Assembly: GCA_014905825.1 (NCBI GenBank)
Contig: JACGCN010000014.1
Location: 1,054,001-1,118,000, forward strand
DNA: 64,000 nucleotides
Origin: Lyophyllum atratum
Taxonomy: Eukaryota; Basidiomycota; Agaricomycetes; Agaricales; Lyophyllaceae
Direction: 5' to 3'
The notes beneath the pieces were generated by a model. That model was not told where the DNA came from. It saw only the letters and a list, made by a program, of their open reading frames with translations, and searched no databases. A program made the position numbers and the translations under genes. Positions 22,289-33,984 of the stretch are shown here, in pieces (position 1 is the stretch's first letter; every line of letters starts with the position of its first letter).

Positions 22289-25200
22289 TTACTCATCCCC
22301 ATCAATCTCCACAACACCTCCAGTAGTGGCTATCTTGAGTTCGGGAAGCTTGGAGGCAGTGACGATATCGGAGGTTTGAACGAGCCCAGCTTTGAACCAG
22401 GCACCGAGGCACATGAGCGAGCGCGTCGATTCGGCAGATAGGCGGTTCCGAATATGGGATAGCAGGATGCGGCCTTGGGAGAAGACACGCTCGACGTCAA
22501 CAGAGGTAGCTAAGAGAATAGTCAGTGTCAGAATTCAATCTATTGAGTAATGTACGCACCAGGTATGCTGTGATAGTTTAATGCCATCCTCGATAGACGA
22601 GGATAGACAACTTGCCGTGCCCTCCACCACCCAAGAACGTCCACAACCTTCTCCCTATCCTCCTCTAGGTAACATGACAATTCATCCGTGACGGTCCGAG
22701 ATGCTGGACGCGTCTCGAGCATGTCCGAGAGGTCGTCGAACATGTTGGCTGATGTCGACGACTGCAAGATAATTTGTCAACTTCAAAGACCAGAAAAGGG
22801 ATGAAGAACTTGCCTTGGTTGCCGGAGCGGCTGTTGATGGTTCGTCGAACTCCATGTCCGCATACGACCTCTCAAACTCCTCCTTCACAATGCCGATAGC
22901 CGTTTCTATCCAATCCTCCGGCCATCGAGCCTTCTTGAGATAGTCAAGCTTGTATGAGGGATGAAGAACTTTGGTGGGGATAGAATCAGAGAAAGGCGAC
23001 TCGGACATATATGATAAATTGACTTACTTGTCGCAATCCGATAAACATCGGACATGTCAGTGAGGTCGTAGTAATGATTGAGTAGTTTGGCGCCGACTGC
23101 GAGAGCGGCTTTGATCGCAGGCAAGTAGCTCGACTCCGTGGCATCGGTGGCCAGCGCCTCGTCAATCTTGTCCATTGCCGGTAGAACGCGCGCGATGTTT
23201 GATGATGCCTTGGAGAAGGAGAGCGTTGCCTCCTTGAATACCTACAAAAAGTCATGATCAGATCTCGCTACACACCTTCAAGAGGAGCTGAAAGAAACTC
23301 ACCTTGAGCACCTTGCAGAGCTGTGCTGCTAGGACCCATTCTTCCTGGCTCATTTCGTATTGCCGAAGCTCGAACTTGCGATTCGCCGTCAATTCATCGA
23401 TTGCCGTGCGATACTCGATAGCGAATTTGAGCATGTCATATGTGGAGTTCCATCGGGTCTTCACATCGCGAGGAATCATGCGAGCTGATAATTCGAGGCG
23501 GTCGAGGATGCGGAACCATTCTGGTAGAGCGAGCGTTGAAGAGTTCTTGACAGCAAAGACTCGACGAAGCTGGACATGCGGTTAGGGTTATTGATCACGA
23601 GGACAAACACTTACAACTCACTTTGTTGAGTACCATTCGCACAGGTAGAACCTCATCATGGACATCGTCGTCATCGTCGTCGAGCTCGTCGAGCTCAGGA
23701 AACTGCTCATCATCCTCTTCGCCCTCTTCGCCTTCCCCCCCGTCACCCTCAATATTATCTTCAAGCTCGTCCAACTCGTCAAAGGCATCTCGGCTGTCGC
23801 CCTCGGATTTCTTTCTTGGCTCGAATTGCTGAATAATCTTCTTTGCAACGAGGTTCACGATGTGCAAGAAACAGCGAACACGCGATTTTGGACCACGAAA
23901 TTTCGGGAGGATGCGAGCTAGCTTGGTGGTCATAGTGTTGTTTGGACTTGCGTTATCAGCTGCTAGGGCAAGGATCTGACTTCGGTAAGTACATGATCAT
24001 CTGCTGCGAAGGCAAAGTTGTATTCACCTTTTGCTCGATGCCAAATTCTTTCAGTGCATTAGCAAATTCTCGCGCTAGATTTACGCCTGAATGCGACTGG
24101 GCAACTTCAATGATATCGAGAAGGAAGGATAAAGGTACGCCGTTCTGTTCTAGATGCACCGTAATGGCGACATATGCCTTGTGATTAGGTGATGTCCATC
24201 CATCCGTCGCGAAGCTCAACGACCCTTCGTAGTCCTTGCAACAAGTTAGTATCAAACAGAAGCTATCACAGATAAAGCTCACTGACCTGAAAAAACTTAG
24301 CAATCCTTTTTTTCGTCTGCTTGAAGACGTGCTTGACATCTCGAGCAACCGTGGCAGCCGACGGGATACGATAGTGGGGCCGACTGGTTTTCATCAACAT
24401 TTGGAACCCTCGGTCCTCGACAATCGAGAACGGCCTCATCAATTCCGACACCCACTTCACAATTTCGGCTCTTTGAGAGATGACGAGTTAGTGTTATGGT
24501 TTAATATTGGTAAGGAGCAGTCACCTTGATTCCTCACTGGTGTGCTGACGATGCATGTAGCTCATGACACCTTTTCCCTCAAGCCTCGAAAACATCGCAG
24601 CAATGTTTCCGTTCGGCGTATTCTTCAACTTGCCAACCGCCTCACGGACTTTCGAAAGGTCCTTCAACTCATAAGCCTTCTCGAAAGCCTCGTCACCCCA
24701 GCACTTCTTACAGTGCGCTCGAAGATTCGACGTTGATCCCTTGTCATTGGTATCAAGATACCTACGGATTCTCGCTCCGCACCCGACAGCCGCACATTTG
24801 AAGATGTGACACCGCCTACCGTTAATGGATTCGATGGTCGGGATAGGCTCGAAGAAGCCATAGATCGGTGAGTCCCATCCCTCCATGAGCCGCGCTGTTA
24901 TTGACGTGATTAATACAGCTTTCATTGACGATCATGACGCACCAAGTTCTTGCTCAGGGGTTTCAGCACCCGAATCGGTCCCCTTTCGTCCGCCGCCCTT
25001 CACAGCCTTCTCGCCTTTCTTCCTCGGAACGAACTCCTTCAAGATATCCTCAGCATCACTATCAATCTCGATGACTCCGGGCCCCTTGGACCGCGCGGCA
25101 GGCTTAGCGGAGGCGATGGTGTCGGGGAGATCATCATCGCTGCCATCGGCGGCCTCGAGGATGTGTTTCGGATTGCGAGGGCTGGCATTGGGTCTGCTGT

Positions 25201-25345
25201 CAGTGTCGTCATCGTCTTCCACTCGGGCCTTGCGGCTTTGGTGGATGTCGAGTTTCTGCTGTTTCAGTATGGGCTGAGCAATGTTGTCCTTGTCGGTAAG
25301 TTTAGATGCAAGCTTTCGCTTTCGAGACTGAGGAATTTGTGACAT
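22289..25345 (-). CDS. hAT-1 transposase, copy 2
   Basis: The first ATG is at 25,345 (MSQIPQSRKRKLASKLTDKD), about 40 bp below a TATATA box. Exon 1 is basic then acidic and ends at a GT donor near 24,942. Exon 2 begins near 24,893 (RLMEGWDSPIYGFFEPIPTI) and holds the BED finger: RRCHIFKCAAVGCGARIRRY, then STSNLRAHCKKCWGDEAFE. Next come KWVSELMRPFSIVEDRGFQM, the catalytic start SFATDGWTSPNHKAYVAITV, HSGVNLAREFANALKEFGIE, CFLHIVNLVAKKII, an acidic insert (about 23,640-23,760), DVKTRWNSTYDMLKFAIEYR, and the dimerisation end ELSCYLEEDREKVVDVLGWW plus VDVERVFSQGRILLSHIRNR. TAA is at 22,289-22,291. About nine exons are likely. Length and domain order fit a complete hAT transposase. I saw no unavoidable break in this copy, but the full splice chain needs testing. 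Confidence 0.8.
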
Positions 25346-25381
25346 AGTGGGATATTGGCTACTCTCAAAGCTCAGCACCGG

Positions 25382-25389
25382 TTATATAC
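25382..25389 (-). promoter_or_regulatory. TATA box for hAT-1 transposase, copy 2
   Basis: On the minus strand the sequence GGTATATAACC lies about 40 bp upstream of the first ATG (25,345). It is the only TATA-like motif in the short space between the element end and the gene. The matching site in copy 1 is near 3,299-3,307. Confidence 0.5.
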
Positions 25390-25680
25390 CGTCGTTGCGG
25401 GCCACGGCCCACCTTGTGCCTACTACCACTACTATTGACCTATGTAGGCTGCGTCGTTTGTGTCTGGCCACGGCATGTGGCTTTCTTTTTGTCTTTTATT
25501 CTAGTACAATACGGTAGATTGATGTACAATGTCGTGGTTACTGACGCAGGCCATCTCTCATGGCCAAACCCTCGAACCCGCGGGATGGGTGGGGTTTTCA
25601 GGAGGGTCTGAGCACTGAGACCCTCACCCGCACCCGCACGTACCCACACCCGATACCCGGCGGGTTAGGTGTACCCCTTG

Positions 25681-26180
25681 CAGAACACTAGCTCAGCAGA
25701 TGGATATCTATTGCCACAGAGAATGGCACTTCGTCCTCCCTCAAACAGCCCTCTTACCAGTGACCCTACTGCCTCAAGAGACATCTGGTGTTTCATGAAT
25801 GTTCCAGTTTTTACAAAAGCCCCCCTCATGGACGCTGCTCTCAATGCCTTGAGCCACTACGCATACTCCAGATATGGCGGGAAGTTTTTGTTGTCTGATT
25901 TTGAATGTACGTTGCATGCAAAGACCCCTCTCATACTAGACTGACATGTCCGCGTGAATTGCTTCCATGCAGACAGTGCTCAGAATATTATTATTCATTT
26001 CAACATGCATACGTGCGTTCCACCCAATTTACTCTTCAGTCCACTTCTTAACTTATTTCATTGAACAGTGAATGTGATGTTCTCAGCTCCACAAATGGAG
26101 GGTCTGAGGTGCTGAAAAACTTTGGAAAGCTTCACGTCTGTAATGATGTCTGCCTTGGTCTGAAGCTGTCCCCAGTCTAA
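25681..26180 (+). pseudogene. alpha-kinase-like C-terminal fragment, copy 2
   Basis: Starts at the hAT-1 edge with NTSSADGYLLPQRMALRPPS, then VPVFTKAPLMDAALNALSHY and YSRYGGKFLLSDFECTLHAK, comparable to the alpha-kinase C-lobe. After an intron-like gap it has FGKLHVCNDVCLGLKLSPV and TAA at 26,178-26,180, resembling the family's zinc-binding tail. It is not simply the missing end of the 20,131 gene, because that piece already contains its own AFAHF...SDIQG stretch. Two related genes therefore appear to abut the transposon. Confidence 0.5.
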
Positions 26181-28949
26181 ATTATGTATCACCTTTTTGT
26201 CCGGTGGGGTGGTTAGCAGGGCTGGCCGAGCAGAGGAGAGATTTACGGAGACAACGACTCAGACACGACACGACACGACATCTTCACAGTTACGACATCA
26301 CGACATGTAGATTAGATTATATATCTCCTCTACCTCATGTTCCCATTTTTCTCATGTTCCCCATATTTTCACTCTGTTTACTCTACATTTCATTTGCAAC
26401 TTTTTGAAACATGTAAACTCTTTTTCTTTTAAATAGCCGTTTCGAAACGGCCGTTGTGCCAACTCTGAAGTCCCCTAATATCACAATCAAAGTACCAAGC
26501 AAAATGAATTTTTGATAGCTTACAATGATGGCGATGCAGGGGGATTGCATCAGTGGGCAATTCCGGGGCTGACTGAATGGCCCACTGGATTCCATAAGTC
26601 ACTGATGAGCTTATTTGCGGATTGTGGTACAATCACTGCTTTGCCAAAGAGAAGTCCTTGCAGCACCTACATATAATGAAATTTCTTGATCATCTAATGG
26701 ACAATTTGACTCACATGCATGATGATTTCCGAGTGGAACATTACACAGAATATCCTGCTTTCCAGTCACCAGTGGCCTGTACAGCACGTGGAAATAGGAA
26801 AGGTGCTATGTTCTGGATTGATTGAGTTCGGGTTGCCAAACTTGCGAAGCCGGACAACATTTGGTCCTTTCTTGTGATTGAGCGATGGCTGTAACCATTT
26901 CGCTGGAATGGATGTGACAATTGAGAGAAGTTTAAGGTACTCCGCATGTTTTTGGCAGCTTGCTTGATCTGAGCAGATATATATATGTATATGCTGAGTA
27001 GCTGTTCCTTGAAGAGTGAAATAATCACTTACCTCCTTCTGATAGTTTTCTTGTGTAATGTAACCGTGAAGTGTTTCAGAAAATATTTTGTACATCGTTG
27101 CCAACCACCCTTTCACACAATGACCATCTACGAACCGACAAAGAGGGTCCAGAAATTGCTGTGATGGACACTTTTGAGACATTAGCAGCTGGTATCCATG
27201 GCCAAAATGCATGCTAGAGGGTTCCACAAGGGCAGTGAATTTTTTACATAGAGGTGAATGTCAGCAAGGGTCTGGTCTGCGTCCAACACTGCGTCTGACA
27301 GCTTCTTCAAGATTTCGACTTCGATGTCAGCTTGTCGTTGCCAAACAGTCCCTCCAGATTGTCGTGTTTCTTCTGTAATGCATTGTGTTTCAGTTTCAAT
27401 AATTCCTTTTCTCAATATAAGGCCTTATATCCTTTTCGAGCTGTGCTGAGCTGTGTGGCTCTCAGGGCTGACGAAAGTTATCCCTTTCAATTCATTCTAT
27501 CATTATTGCTCGTACTTATCTTATCTCACCGTACACCAACATATACAAACTCTCATTACCGGTTCACTGGAGTTCACTTTTACCCTCGTACACTCAGTCT
27601 GCACTGCGCCGACTCGACCTTCCACGTGCCTCCATGACACCCGTTCGTCAAGGGCCCAGATTGGGGATTGGGTTAGACCTCCCTCTATCTGAAGGAGTAT
27701 GATATCTGACACATACACTAGTCAGTTCTTTGATTTTTTGCTGAATGGACTGCGATGTGGTGAGCCTAGTCTGGCAGTTGTAAGTATCTGTATCAATAGT
27801 CACATAGATGATATGTGAAGAATGGCTCATTTGTCAGGTCTTAGACGTTGATGGCACTAGATGGCATTTTTGTAGTGCCTGCCTTGCCCTTGCCCTTCCG
27901 GTACATCACGGATCTATCGTCCCAGTGATCATGCATACCATCAGGCTTGTCATCATCTTCAGATGGCGGAGCCTGGTAGTAACCTGATTTCGACAGTTTT
28001 TTGGTACTTGCCTTGCTTTTTCCCTTCTCCTTCCAACCCGTCACTTCAGTCGTCCCCGACCTCATCAAAATCAAAAACCTCAACAAGCCAGCATCACTGC
28101 TGTCAGCCTCTCTATTGCTGAATCAATTGTCTTGTAGACTGCGATCAGAGATCAGCGGTAGCAGGACTATCGAATGGATCAAATAGATTGAGATTATAGT
28201 TAGAGCTTTGAACTAGAAGACGTCCAGTAGGCATTTCAAATGAGAGATCTTGAAGACTGAAGCACAGTGGACGGCACTGGCAGCTGTTAACATCTCAGTG
28301 CTTCCTTTCTTGTGAATAGATCCAAACTGGAAGTAAACGAGGAGGTTTGAGACAAAGGGGGGAAATTCGGTACCTGGTATCTGACTGGTAGGTGCAGCGA
28401 CATCTTGACTGTGGATCTATAGGTGGCTGGACTGGTAGACTAGATGTAGATGTCCATGTCTGACACATCTGCGTAGAAAAGGGAGAGGCCATTAGCAGTG
28501 CCAGTAGGAGCAGCAGTGCCGGTGACAGTGACAGTTGTCTCATAGAAAATAGAGGTAGAGATGCTGCATTGGCGTTAGGGAAGACCGTTGTATATTTGAC
28601 TTTGACAGCCTGTGGCTCTGTCTCTGTAAGTCACATGATCACTCTAAAGTCGGCTTCTGTAACAAGCAATACACGTGACCCACTTTCAGAACATTACATA
28701 GGATGAGAGAAATAACACGACATTACATGGCGGAGATGGGTGAGAGTGATTCAAGATTATTGATAAGCTCAGTAATAAGTGGAGTGGGTACGTGTACACG
28801 TCCTGGAAATGCAGACAATTCGACCATGTTCGTTCTATTAGAGGTGATCAACATGGTTTTTCATGAAAAACCTCATTCTGAACAGTGATGAGATTGAGAT
28901 TATAGCAGAGATTGACATATCAGATGACTCACGCAGTACTTTATCACCC
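26181..28949. other. 2.8-kb unresolved stretch, copy 2
   Basis: Same content as 4,099-6,866 with a few indels, for example one extra TA step in the ATATAT run at about 26,977 and one extra G near 28,520. No recognised gene apart from the hypothetical minus-strand frames listed at 26,766-27,415. Confidence 0.4.
26766..27415 (-). pseudogene. hypothetical minus-strand gene fragment, copy 2
   Basis: In this copy the second frame is longer (27,227-26,766) than in copy 1 because of the different ATATAT length near 26,980. That suggests the tail past YFTLQGTATQHIHIY is not truly coding. The core is the same as in copy 1 (VWQRQADIEVEILKKLSDAV, then FLDPLCRFVDGHCVKGWLAT). No family recognised. Confidence 0.25.
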
Positions 28950-30612
28950 CCCACAGAATCCAGGTGGACTCCACTGGAATCCACCGGACTCCAGTGGATT
29001 CCACTGGTTTCTACTACATTTCACTTTCAAACTCTAGAACCTACTACACTCAATCTACTGGACTCCAGTGGACTCCACTCTACTTTGCTGTTGAAGTGGA
29101 TTCCACTGGACCTTGTTGTTAAAATCAACTCCAAGTGGAGTCCAGTGCTTTGCTGTTAAAGTGGATTCTACTAGACTTTGTTGTTAAAATCAACTCCACT
29201 CTACTTTGCTGTTAAAGTGGATTCTATTAGACTTTGTTGTTAAAATCAACTCCACGTAGAGTCCAGTGGACTCCAGTGCACTTTGCTGTTGAAGTGGACT
29301 TTACTGTACCCTGTTGTCAAAGTGGACTGGATGAGTGGACTCCTACTGGAATCCACTGGACTCTGTAGCTGACTTCCAATACTCACCTCGTGTGGGAAGC
29401 TCATGACACGATGCAAAGAGTGTCGTAGTGTCTAGTCGTTCATTCAAAACCACTAATACAGTTTGGTTAGTAGGATTTGGGTCACTACAAAGGGAGACTC
29501 ACTGTGAAACCCGCAGTCCTGCTTTGCCTCTCTACCGCACGTAACAATTGTCTGCGGCACGGCCTTTGTGCCGCTCTCCATGATTCATGTTGTACATGTC
29601 TCACCTTTGGGCAGGAGCATGCTGCAAAATCATGTCCAGTGAAGCCCCCGAAGGCAAAGCCACGCCTGTATTCCGGATGGTTGGATGGGGACGCCGTTGT
29701 GTGTGGGGCTATATTCTTTGAATGAGCCAGATGATAGATTTTCGAGGAGGAAAAACTTACCAGGCAATTTCAACAACGCACCCCGCAAGGATGGACCAGA
29801 CAACGAGGTTAAGAGAAGAAAATTGGTACTTTACGAGCTCGTAGAATATGTCGCCTGGTAAGAGCATCCTTAATTAAACGAATCAGAAAATGGGAATCAA
29901 CTTGCACACCTTTTGTAGTCGTCGTCATTTTTATTTCGAAGATCTTCCATTGCTTGAAGCATGAGCAAAGCCAGCCAAGGACATCTGTGATAACAGCAAA
30001 GAGATATGAGCTCAATGATGGTGTCCGGCGCTGGTGAGAAGAGAATCAGTGGAGAGCGAGATTAAGGTTGGCAAAATAGAAGAATTAGTCAAACGTCGGG
30101 ACCACCCGCAACACTTCCTGTCAAAGGTCGGGCGTTTGATGCCATGGGATTAGACAGATTGACTATGGACTCTGGATGTTGATCCTCATTTGTGCAGTCA
30201 ACTGGCAAATACCGGACATGTGATGTCACGTGCTCGGACATTGCGCGCACAAACCTCGTCAAAAATCTCACCCCATGGCCTGAACAAAATGCAAAATCCT
30301 GTTGAGGGGGCTTTAGGCATGATACTATTGTGCATTGTACTCAATATCTATTGTGTGTTGTAATCCAGTGGACTCCAGTGGAGTCCAACTGAACTCAGTA
30401 CATACTTCCACTGGAGTCCAGAATCCAGTTAGAATGCAGTTTCACTGGACTATCAACCAGTGGACTGTGACTGGACTGTGAAGTTGGCTTGAGGCCACTG
30501 GAGTCCACTGTGCATGTTTCCGTCCAATCAGCCAATTTCGCTGGGAGGAGAGTGCACTGGACTCTAGTTGGAATCCAGTGGAGTCTAGTGGAGTCCAACT
30601 GGAATATGTGGG
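28950..30612. mobile_element. 1.66-kb TGGACTCCA-repeat element, copy 2
   Basis: Same element as 6,867-8,527. Ends CCCACAGAATCCAGGTGG and TAGTGGAGTCCAACTGG..TGTGGG. The internal Cys-rich frame at 29,477-29,725 ends differently from copy 1 because of a 1-nt difference in a T run. Confidence 0.6.
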
Positions 30613-30811
30613 AAAGAAAGAACTCCAATTCACCTGCTAATGATGATGAGCTCCTGCATCCATCCTTGCTGGCAATAGAGCTTGTCATTAACCTCTTCTA
30701 TCATGCTTGGGGGTCTTAGTGACAGTCAATGGTCAAGAAGTCCAAGAATATGTTTAACTAGCCATAACCCATGCTGTGCACGGAGGGTGATGTTGGTTTA
30801 TAGTCGCAAAG

Positions 30812-31096
30812 GTGCCTCCTCCAACTCATGCTACACCCATCAGGGCTGAGGCTTTGGACATCAATGTGACTGGCAACGCAAAGTGCAAGGAAGCTCTAGG
30901 AGGAAAGACACCCATGCAAGCTGGGACATTCAAGCCAGCAGTTCCTAGGAAGCCTCCTGAGAAGTTCGAGATGAAGGAATTCACTGCTATCGCTCAGGCT
31001 GAAGAAATCAGTCACCAAAAAGAGTTGGACCTTGCAAGAACTAAGAGCCTGTTCAGTAGCCGAATCATTTGGGATCATTTGGGATCATTCATTTAG
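30812..31096 (+). CDS. hypothetical small ORF, copy 2
   Basis: Identical to 8,727-9,011 (94 residues, starts MPPPTHATPIRAEALD). It lies just upstream of the Harbinger transposase on the same strand. No recognised domain; it may be an upstream exon or chance frame. Confidence 0.25.
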   Translation: MPPPTHATPIRAEALDINVTGNAKCKEALGGKTPMQAGTFKPAVPRKPPEKFEMKEFTAIAQAEEISHQKELDLARTKSLFSSRIIWDHLGSFI

Positions 31097-31123
31097 ACGT
31101 GACATTACATAAGATCACTCTCT

Positions 31124-32290
31124 CATGCCACCGCTGACCGAGCACCAACGCTGGCTCACTCGCACAGCCGTTGTTGTGGCGAATACAGTCGTTCTTGCTG
31201 CTCACACATATGCTGCCCAATTCTATGATAAATTGCCCCACATCCGAAGCATGGGTGCAAGAACTCTTGACTGGGCATCCTGACTGTATCAAAACTGAGC
31301 TCGGCATGAGGCTCCATGTCTTCCTCCTCCTAGTTCAAGAGCTGCGAGTCATAGGTCTCACAACCTCCCGGCATCTCTCTTTGGAGCAACAATTGGCCAT
31401 CTTCCTGTATACCTGTGTGACTGGGCTCTCCATACGGCACGTTGGGGAGCGCTTTCAACATGCCAATGCTACAGTATCCAAGTCAGTGCAGTCCCGCTCT
31501 TATTTCACCTGTGTCTGATTCATTTCCAGATATTCCCTGACCATCCTTCACATGCTATCTCCACCATTCTATACAAAATATGTTCAGCTACCCACAATCA
31601 ATGACCCTGTTCCCCCGGAGATACGCAACAATCCCAAGTTCTTCCCATTCTTTGAGGGAGCGCTGGGTGCTATGGATGGATCCCACTTCAATTGCTCCCC
31701 ATCAGCTGACGAGCGTGCTCTTGCTCGCAATCAGAAAGGCGGCATCACCCAGAACACTCTGGCAGGCTCGTCATTCGACCTGAGGTTCCAGTACATTCTG
31801 AGTGGTTGGGACGGTTCGGCTGCAAATGCCTTGATATACCAAGACACCCGACTCACAGATTTGACTAATCCTCGGGGAAAGTACTATCTCGCGGACGCAG
31901 GATTTGCGATGTGTGATGGGGGAGTCCGCTATCATCTTGCTGAGTGGGGACATGCTTCTGTTAGGTACGCCATCGAGATATTTGAATGTAATCCTTTGTC
32001 TAATCTATCTACAGGCCTGTGAATTATACAACCTCCGTCATGTGTCTGCTCAGAACGTGGTCGAACGCGTCTGTATCTTCAAGCGTCGTTTCATTATCCT
32101 TATCCACCCGCCAGAGTATGAGATGTCGATCCAAGTTCGAATTCCACCTGCGCTTGGTGCTGTCCACAATTTCATCAGAATTCATGATCCTAACGAGATC
32201 TTTGAGCACGAAGACGCCACTGACCCTACCCCAATGTACGATGATATGCCTGCAATGTACAGTGAACTAGCGGAAGGTCCAGCAGGATGA
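31124..32290 (+). pseudogene. PIF/Harbinger transposase (DDE_4, HARBI1-like), one frame break
   Basis: The start MPPLTEHQRWLTRTAVVVAN is in one frame. The protein continues in another from about 31,235 with EAWVQELLTGHPDCIKTELG, SLEQQLAIFLYTCVTGLSIR and HVGERFQHANATVSK, so a 1-nt break lies between. An intron at about 31,482-31,529 leads to GALGAMDGSHFNC (first Asp, codon 31,675), FQYILSGWDGSAANALIYQD and KYYLADAGF (second Asp, codon 31,894). After a second intron (about 31,964-32,014) comes ELYNLRHVSAQNVVERV (Glu, codon 32,063) and IQVRIPPALGAVHNFIRIHD. The DDE triad is therefore complete. Stop at 32,288-32,290. These enzymes cut at TWA-type 3-bp targets and need a Myb-like partner, which lies convergently at 32,416-33,539. 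Confidence 0.8.
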
Positions 32291-32415
32291 TTCGAGGTTG
32301 CCTGTGCTACATCAAGGCGTGATGGTATAGCTGCTGCAATGTGGCGAAGCTATCGGGCATTGACTCGTGGAGCGGGTTTAGAATAGACAGTAGTATCTAT
32401 GGAAATACATGGTAT

Positions 32416-33539
32416 CTAATTATCGGGACACTTCACCACCCACTTTTTGTGAAGAGGCTCGTTCACCTCAATCGTCAAATAGGTATCTGCAGCGCTTACA
32501 TTATCCTGGAAGAGATCAATGAGACACAGCGACTCGTCCTCCGTGAGGTGCTTCTCGTTCAACATCAGCTTCTCCATCGCCATCTTCTTTCGGGTTGGAG
32601 TGCTTTCAACACCAGGCCGAGTACCAGACATGCTCACACGGAAGGTCTTGTTAAAGTCGGCGAAAGCAGCAGCAATGCCATGGAGGCTGACTGCCCCACT
32701 TAAGCGAGGTTGTTTCTGACCATGCGTCAAGGATACTGAGAGAGCGGACTCCTTCTGTTTAAGTGGAGCGGGGGTAAAAGGCAGGACAAGAGGAGCTTGA
32801 GGAGAGACTGGCTGATCGGGAGGCGGAGTGGGCTGCCGAGCCTGGAGGGTGTCTGGGATTAATATAGACATTAAGAGGAATGACACTGGGTCACAACATA
32901 ATTGGGCTTACCCAGTTAGAAATGGGCTGCTCGAGAGCCTCCTGGCTAACACCATCAACATCCTGGCTAGCTCCAGCAGCTGCAGCGTCGTTTGGAGCCT
33001 CAGGTTGTGATTGGGATGGACGGAAGACGTTCATTCCTCGAGCTGATGGCAGAAGCTGGTGGTCGTCGAAATTGAACCCAGCCGCTGTTGGCGAAGCTTC
33101 TGGCCGGGGGCTTCCTCTGGGCAAAAATGAGATCAATGCTGCACTTTCAGGTTGAAAATATAGCTCGTACGGTCACATAGGCCTCCCAAACTGTCAAATT
33201 ATGGGGCCCGATGCTTGCACCCAGCTTGTCATCCCACGAGAAGCCGGATTGAGCCTTGATATCAACAATGACCAAGCATGTGTCGCGCAGCTGTTCACGT
33301 CATGAGAAGATGCATAGACCCAAAAGGAAGCACTCACCCTGGCGTATTTCCCCTTAAGGAGTTTGCCGTCTTGGGACCACCCTCACCAGTGAACAACTCT
33401 GCCATAAACACTTCGGCGGCCTTCCATGTCGTCTTCTTGAAGTTGCCACCATTCCCCCTTCTGCTTTTTTCTCCCATAGGAAGTTGAGTAAAGCAGTCTC
33501 ATCTGCCTCGGTCAAAATAGCATTCTTTTTGCCTGACAT
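32416..33539 (-). pseudogene. Harbinger Myb/SANT-like partner protein, frame break in exon 1
   Basis: Starts MSGKKNAILTEADETALLNF (33,539), continuing LWEKKAEGG. The family then continues GGNFKKTTWKAAEVFMAELF, which is present only after a 1-nt shift near 33,461, so one base of a G run seems missing. Exon 1 ends at GGTGAGTG (about 33,339). Exon 2 has CLVIVDIKAQSGFSWDDKLG and GPHNLTVWEAYVT (33,170-33,279). Exon 3 is Pro/Ala-rich (PEASPTAAGFNFDDHQLLP). The last exon (32,416-32,870) carries FADFNKTFRVSMSG and ends with a charged helix and KKWVVKCPDN. This is the trihelix/Myb-like DNA-binding protein that escorts Harbinger transposases to element ends in the nucleus. Orientation is tail-to-tail with the transposase, with 125 bp between stops. 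Confidence 0.75.
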
Positions 33540-33635
33540 GGGGAGCTTAAGAGATTGGAAGAGCAAGGAAACCCGATGCAGTGTTCGGCAGCTGCGACAA
33601 CGTGAGAACCCTTTTGGGCAGAGTCACACCAAAAG

Positions 33636-33984
33636 TAACAGGCAAGCGCAGGGATGTCAGGTTAGACTACAAGCTGAAGTCCGAAGTTAGAAACTGGTTT
33701 ATTGAGGAACTGACTGATCTACTCACCTGAAGTCCGAAGTTAGAAACTGGGGACTTCAGGTCAATCTAATCTACTATATATACTGTGCACAAGAAGGCTG
33801 TGTGCACTGGTTAGATGGTAGCTAAGGAAACTGATCCGGTCAACAGGCAGTGTAGTAAGTCACCATCAAGATGGTGATGCAACCAACACAGCCTGCAACA
33901 CAGGAATGCTGTACAGTAACAACCATCAAGATGGTTGATGGGAGATAGGTTGGGAACGAGATTAGATAGCCCAGAAGTCTAACA
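33636..33984 (-). repeat. copia element A 3' LTR
   Basis: Nearly the same as the 359-bp LTRs of element B but missing a few bases at both tips. Read on the minus strand it has TGTTAGACTTCTGGGC, TATATATAG and two TTCTAACTTCGGACTTCAG copies. A purine-rich tract, CAGGGGGGAG, lies just inside at 33,985-33,995. Confidence 0.85.

Larger units (their letters stand above)
22068..25680 (-). mobile_element. hAT-1 DNA transposon, copy 2 (complete)
   Basis: Tips are CAAGGGTAACCCTGG at 22,068 and the inverse CAAGGGGTACACCTAACCC at 25,680, both preceded outside by CTG. Subterminal CCCGCACCCG and GGGTACGGGTACCCG runs are present. The 8-bp flanks are GTGATCTG on the left and CAGAACAC on the right, which do not match, so this is not a simple insertion or a flank has been rearranged. 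It encodes one transposase on the minus strand. Confidence 0.85.
22076..31359. repeat. 9.3-kb duplicated block, copy 2
   Basis: Direct repeat of 1-9,274. The left edge as visible begins where the window begins in copy 1, so the true extent to the left is unknown. The right edge is at 31,359, inside the Harbinger transposase, which is longer here. Coding frames of hAT-1 are better preserved in this copy. Confidence 0.95.

Noticed and set aside
22060..25688. 8-bp target duplication for hAT-1
   Set aside because: Flanks GTGATCTG and CAGAACAC do not match, nor do neighbouring registers; not reported as a TSD.
20131..26180. Single alpha-kinase gene simply split by hAT-1
   Set aside because: Both sides contain their own copy of the C-lobe stretch (SDIQG left, SDFEC right), so the right side is not the missing remainder.
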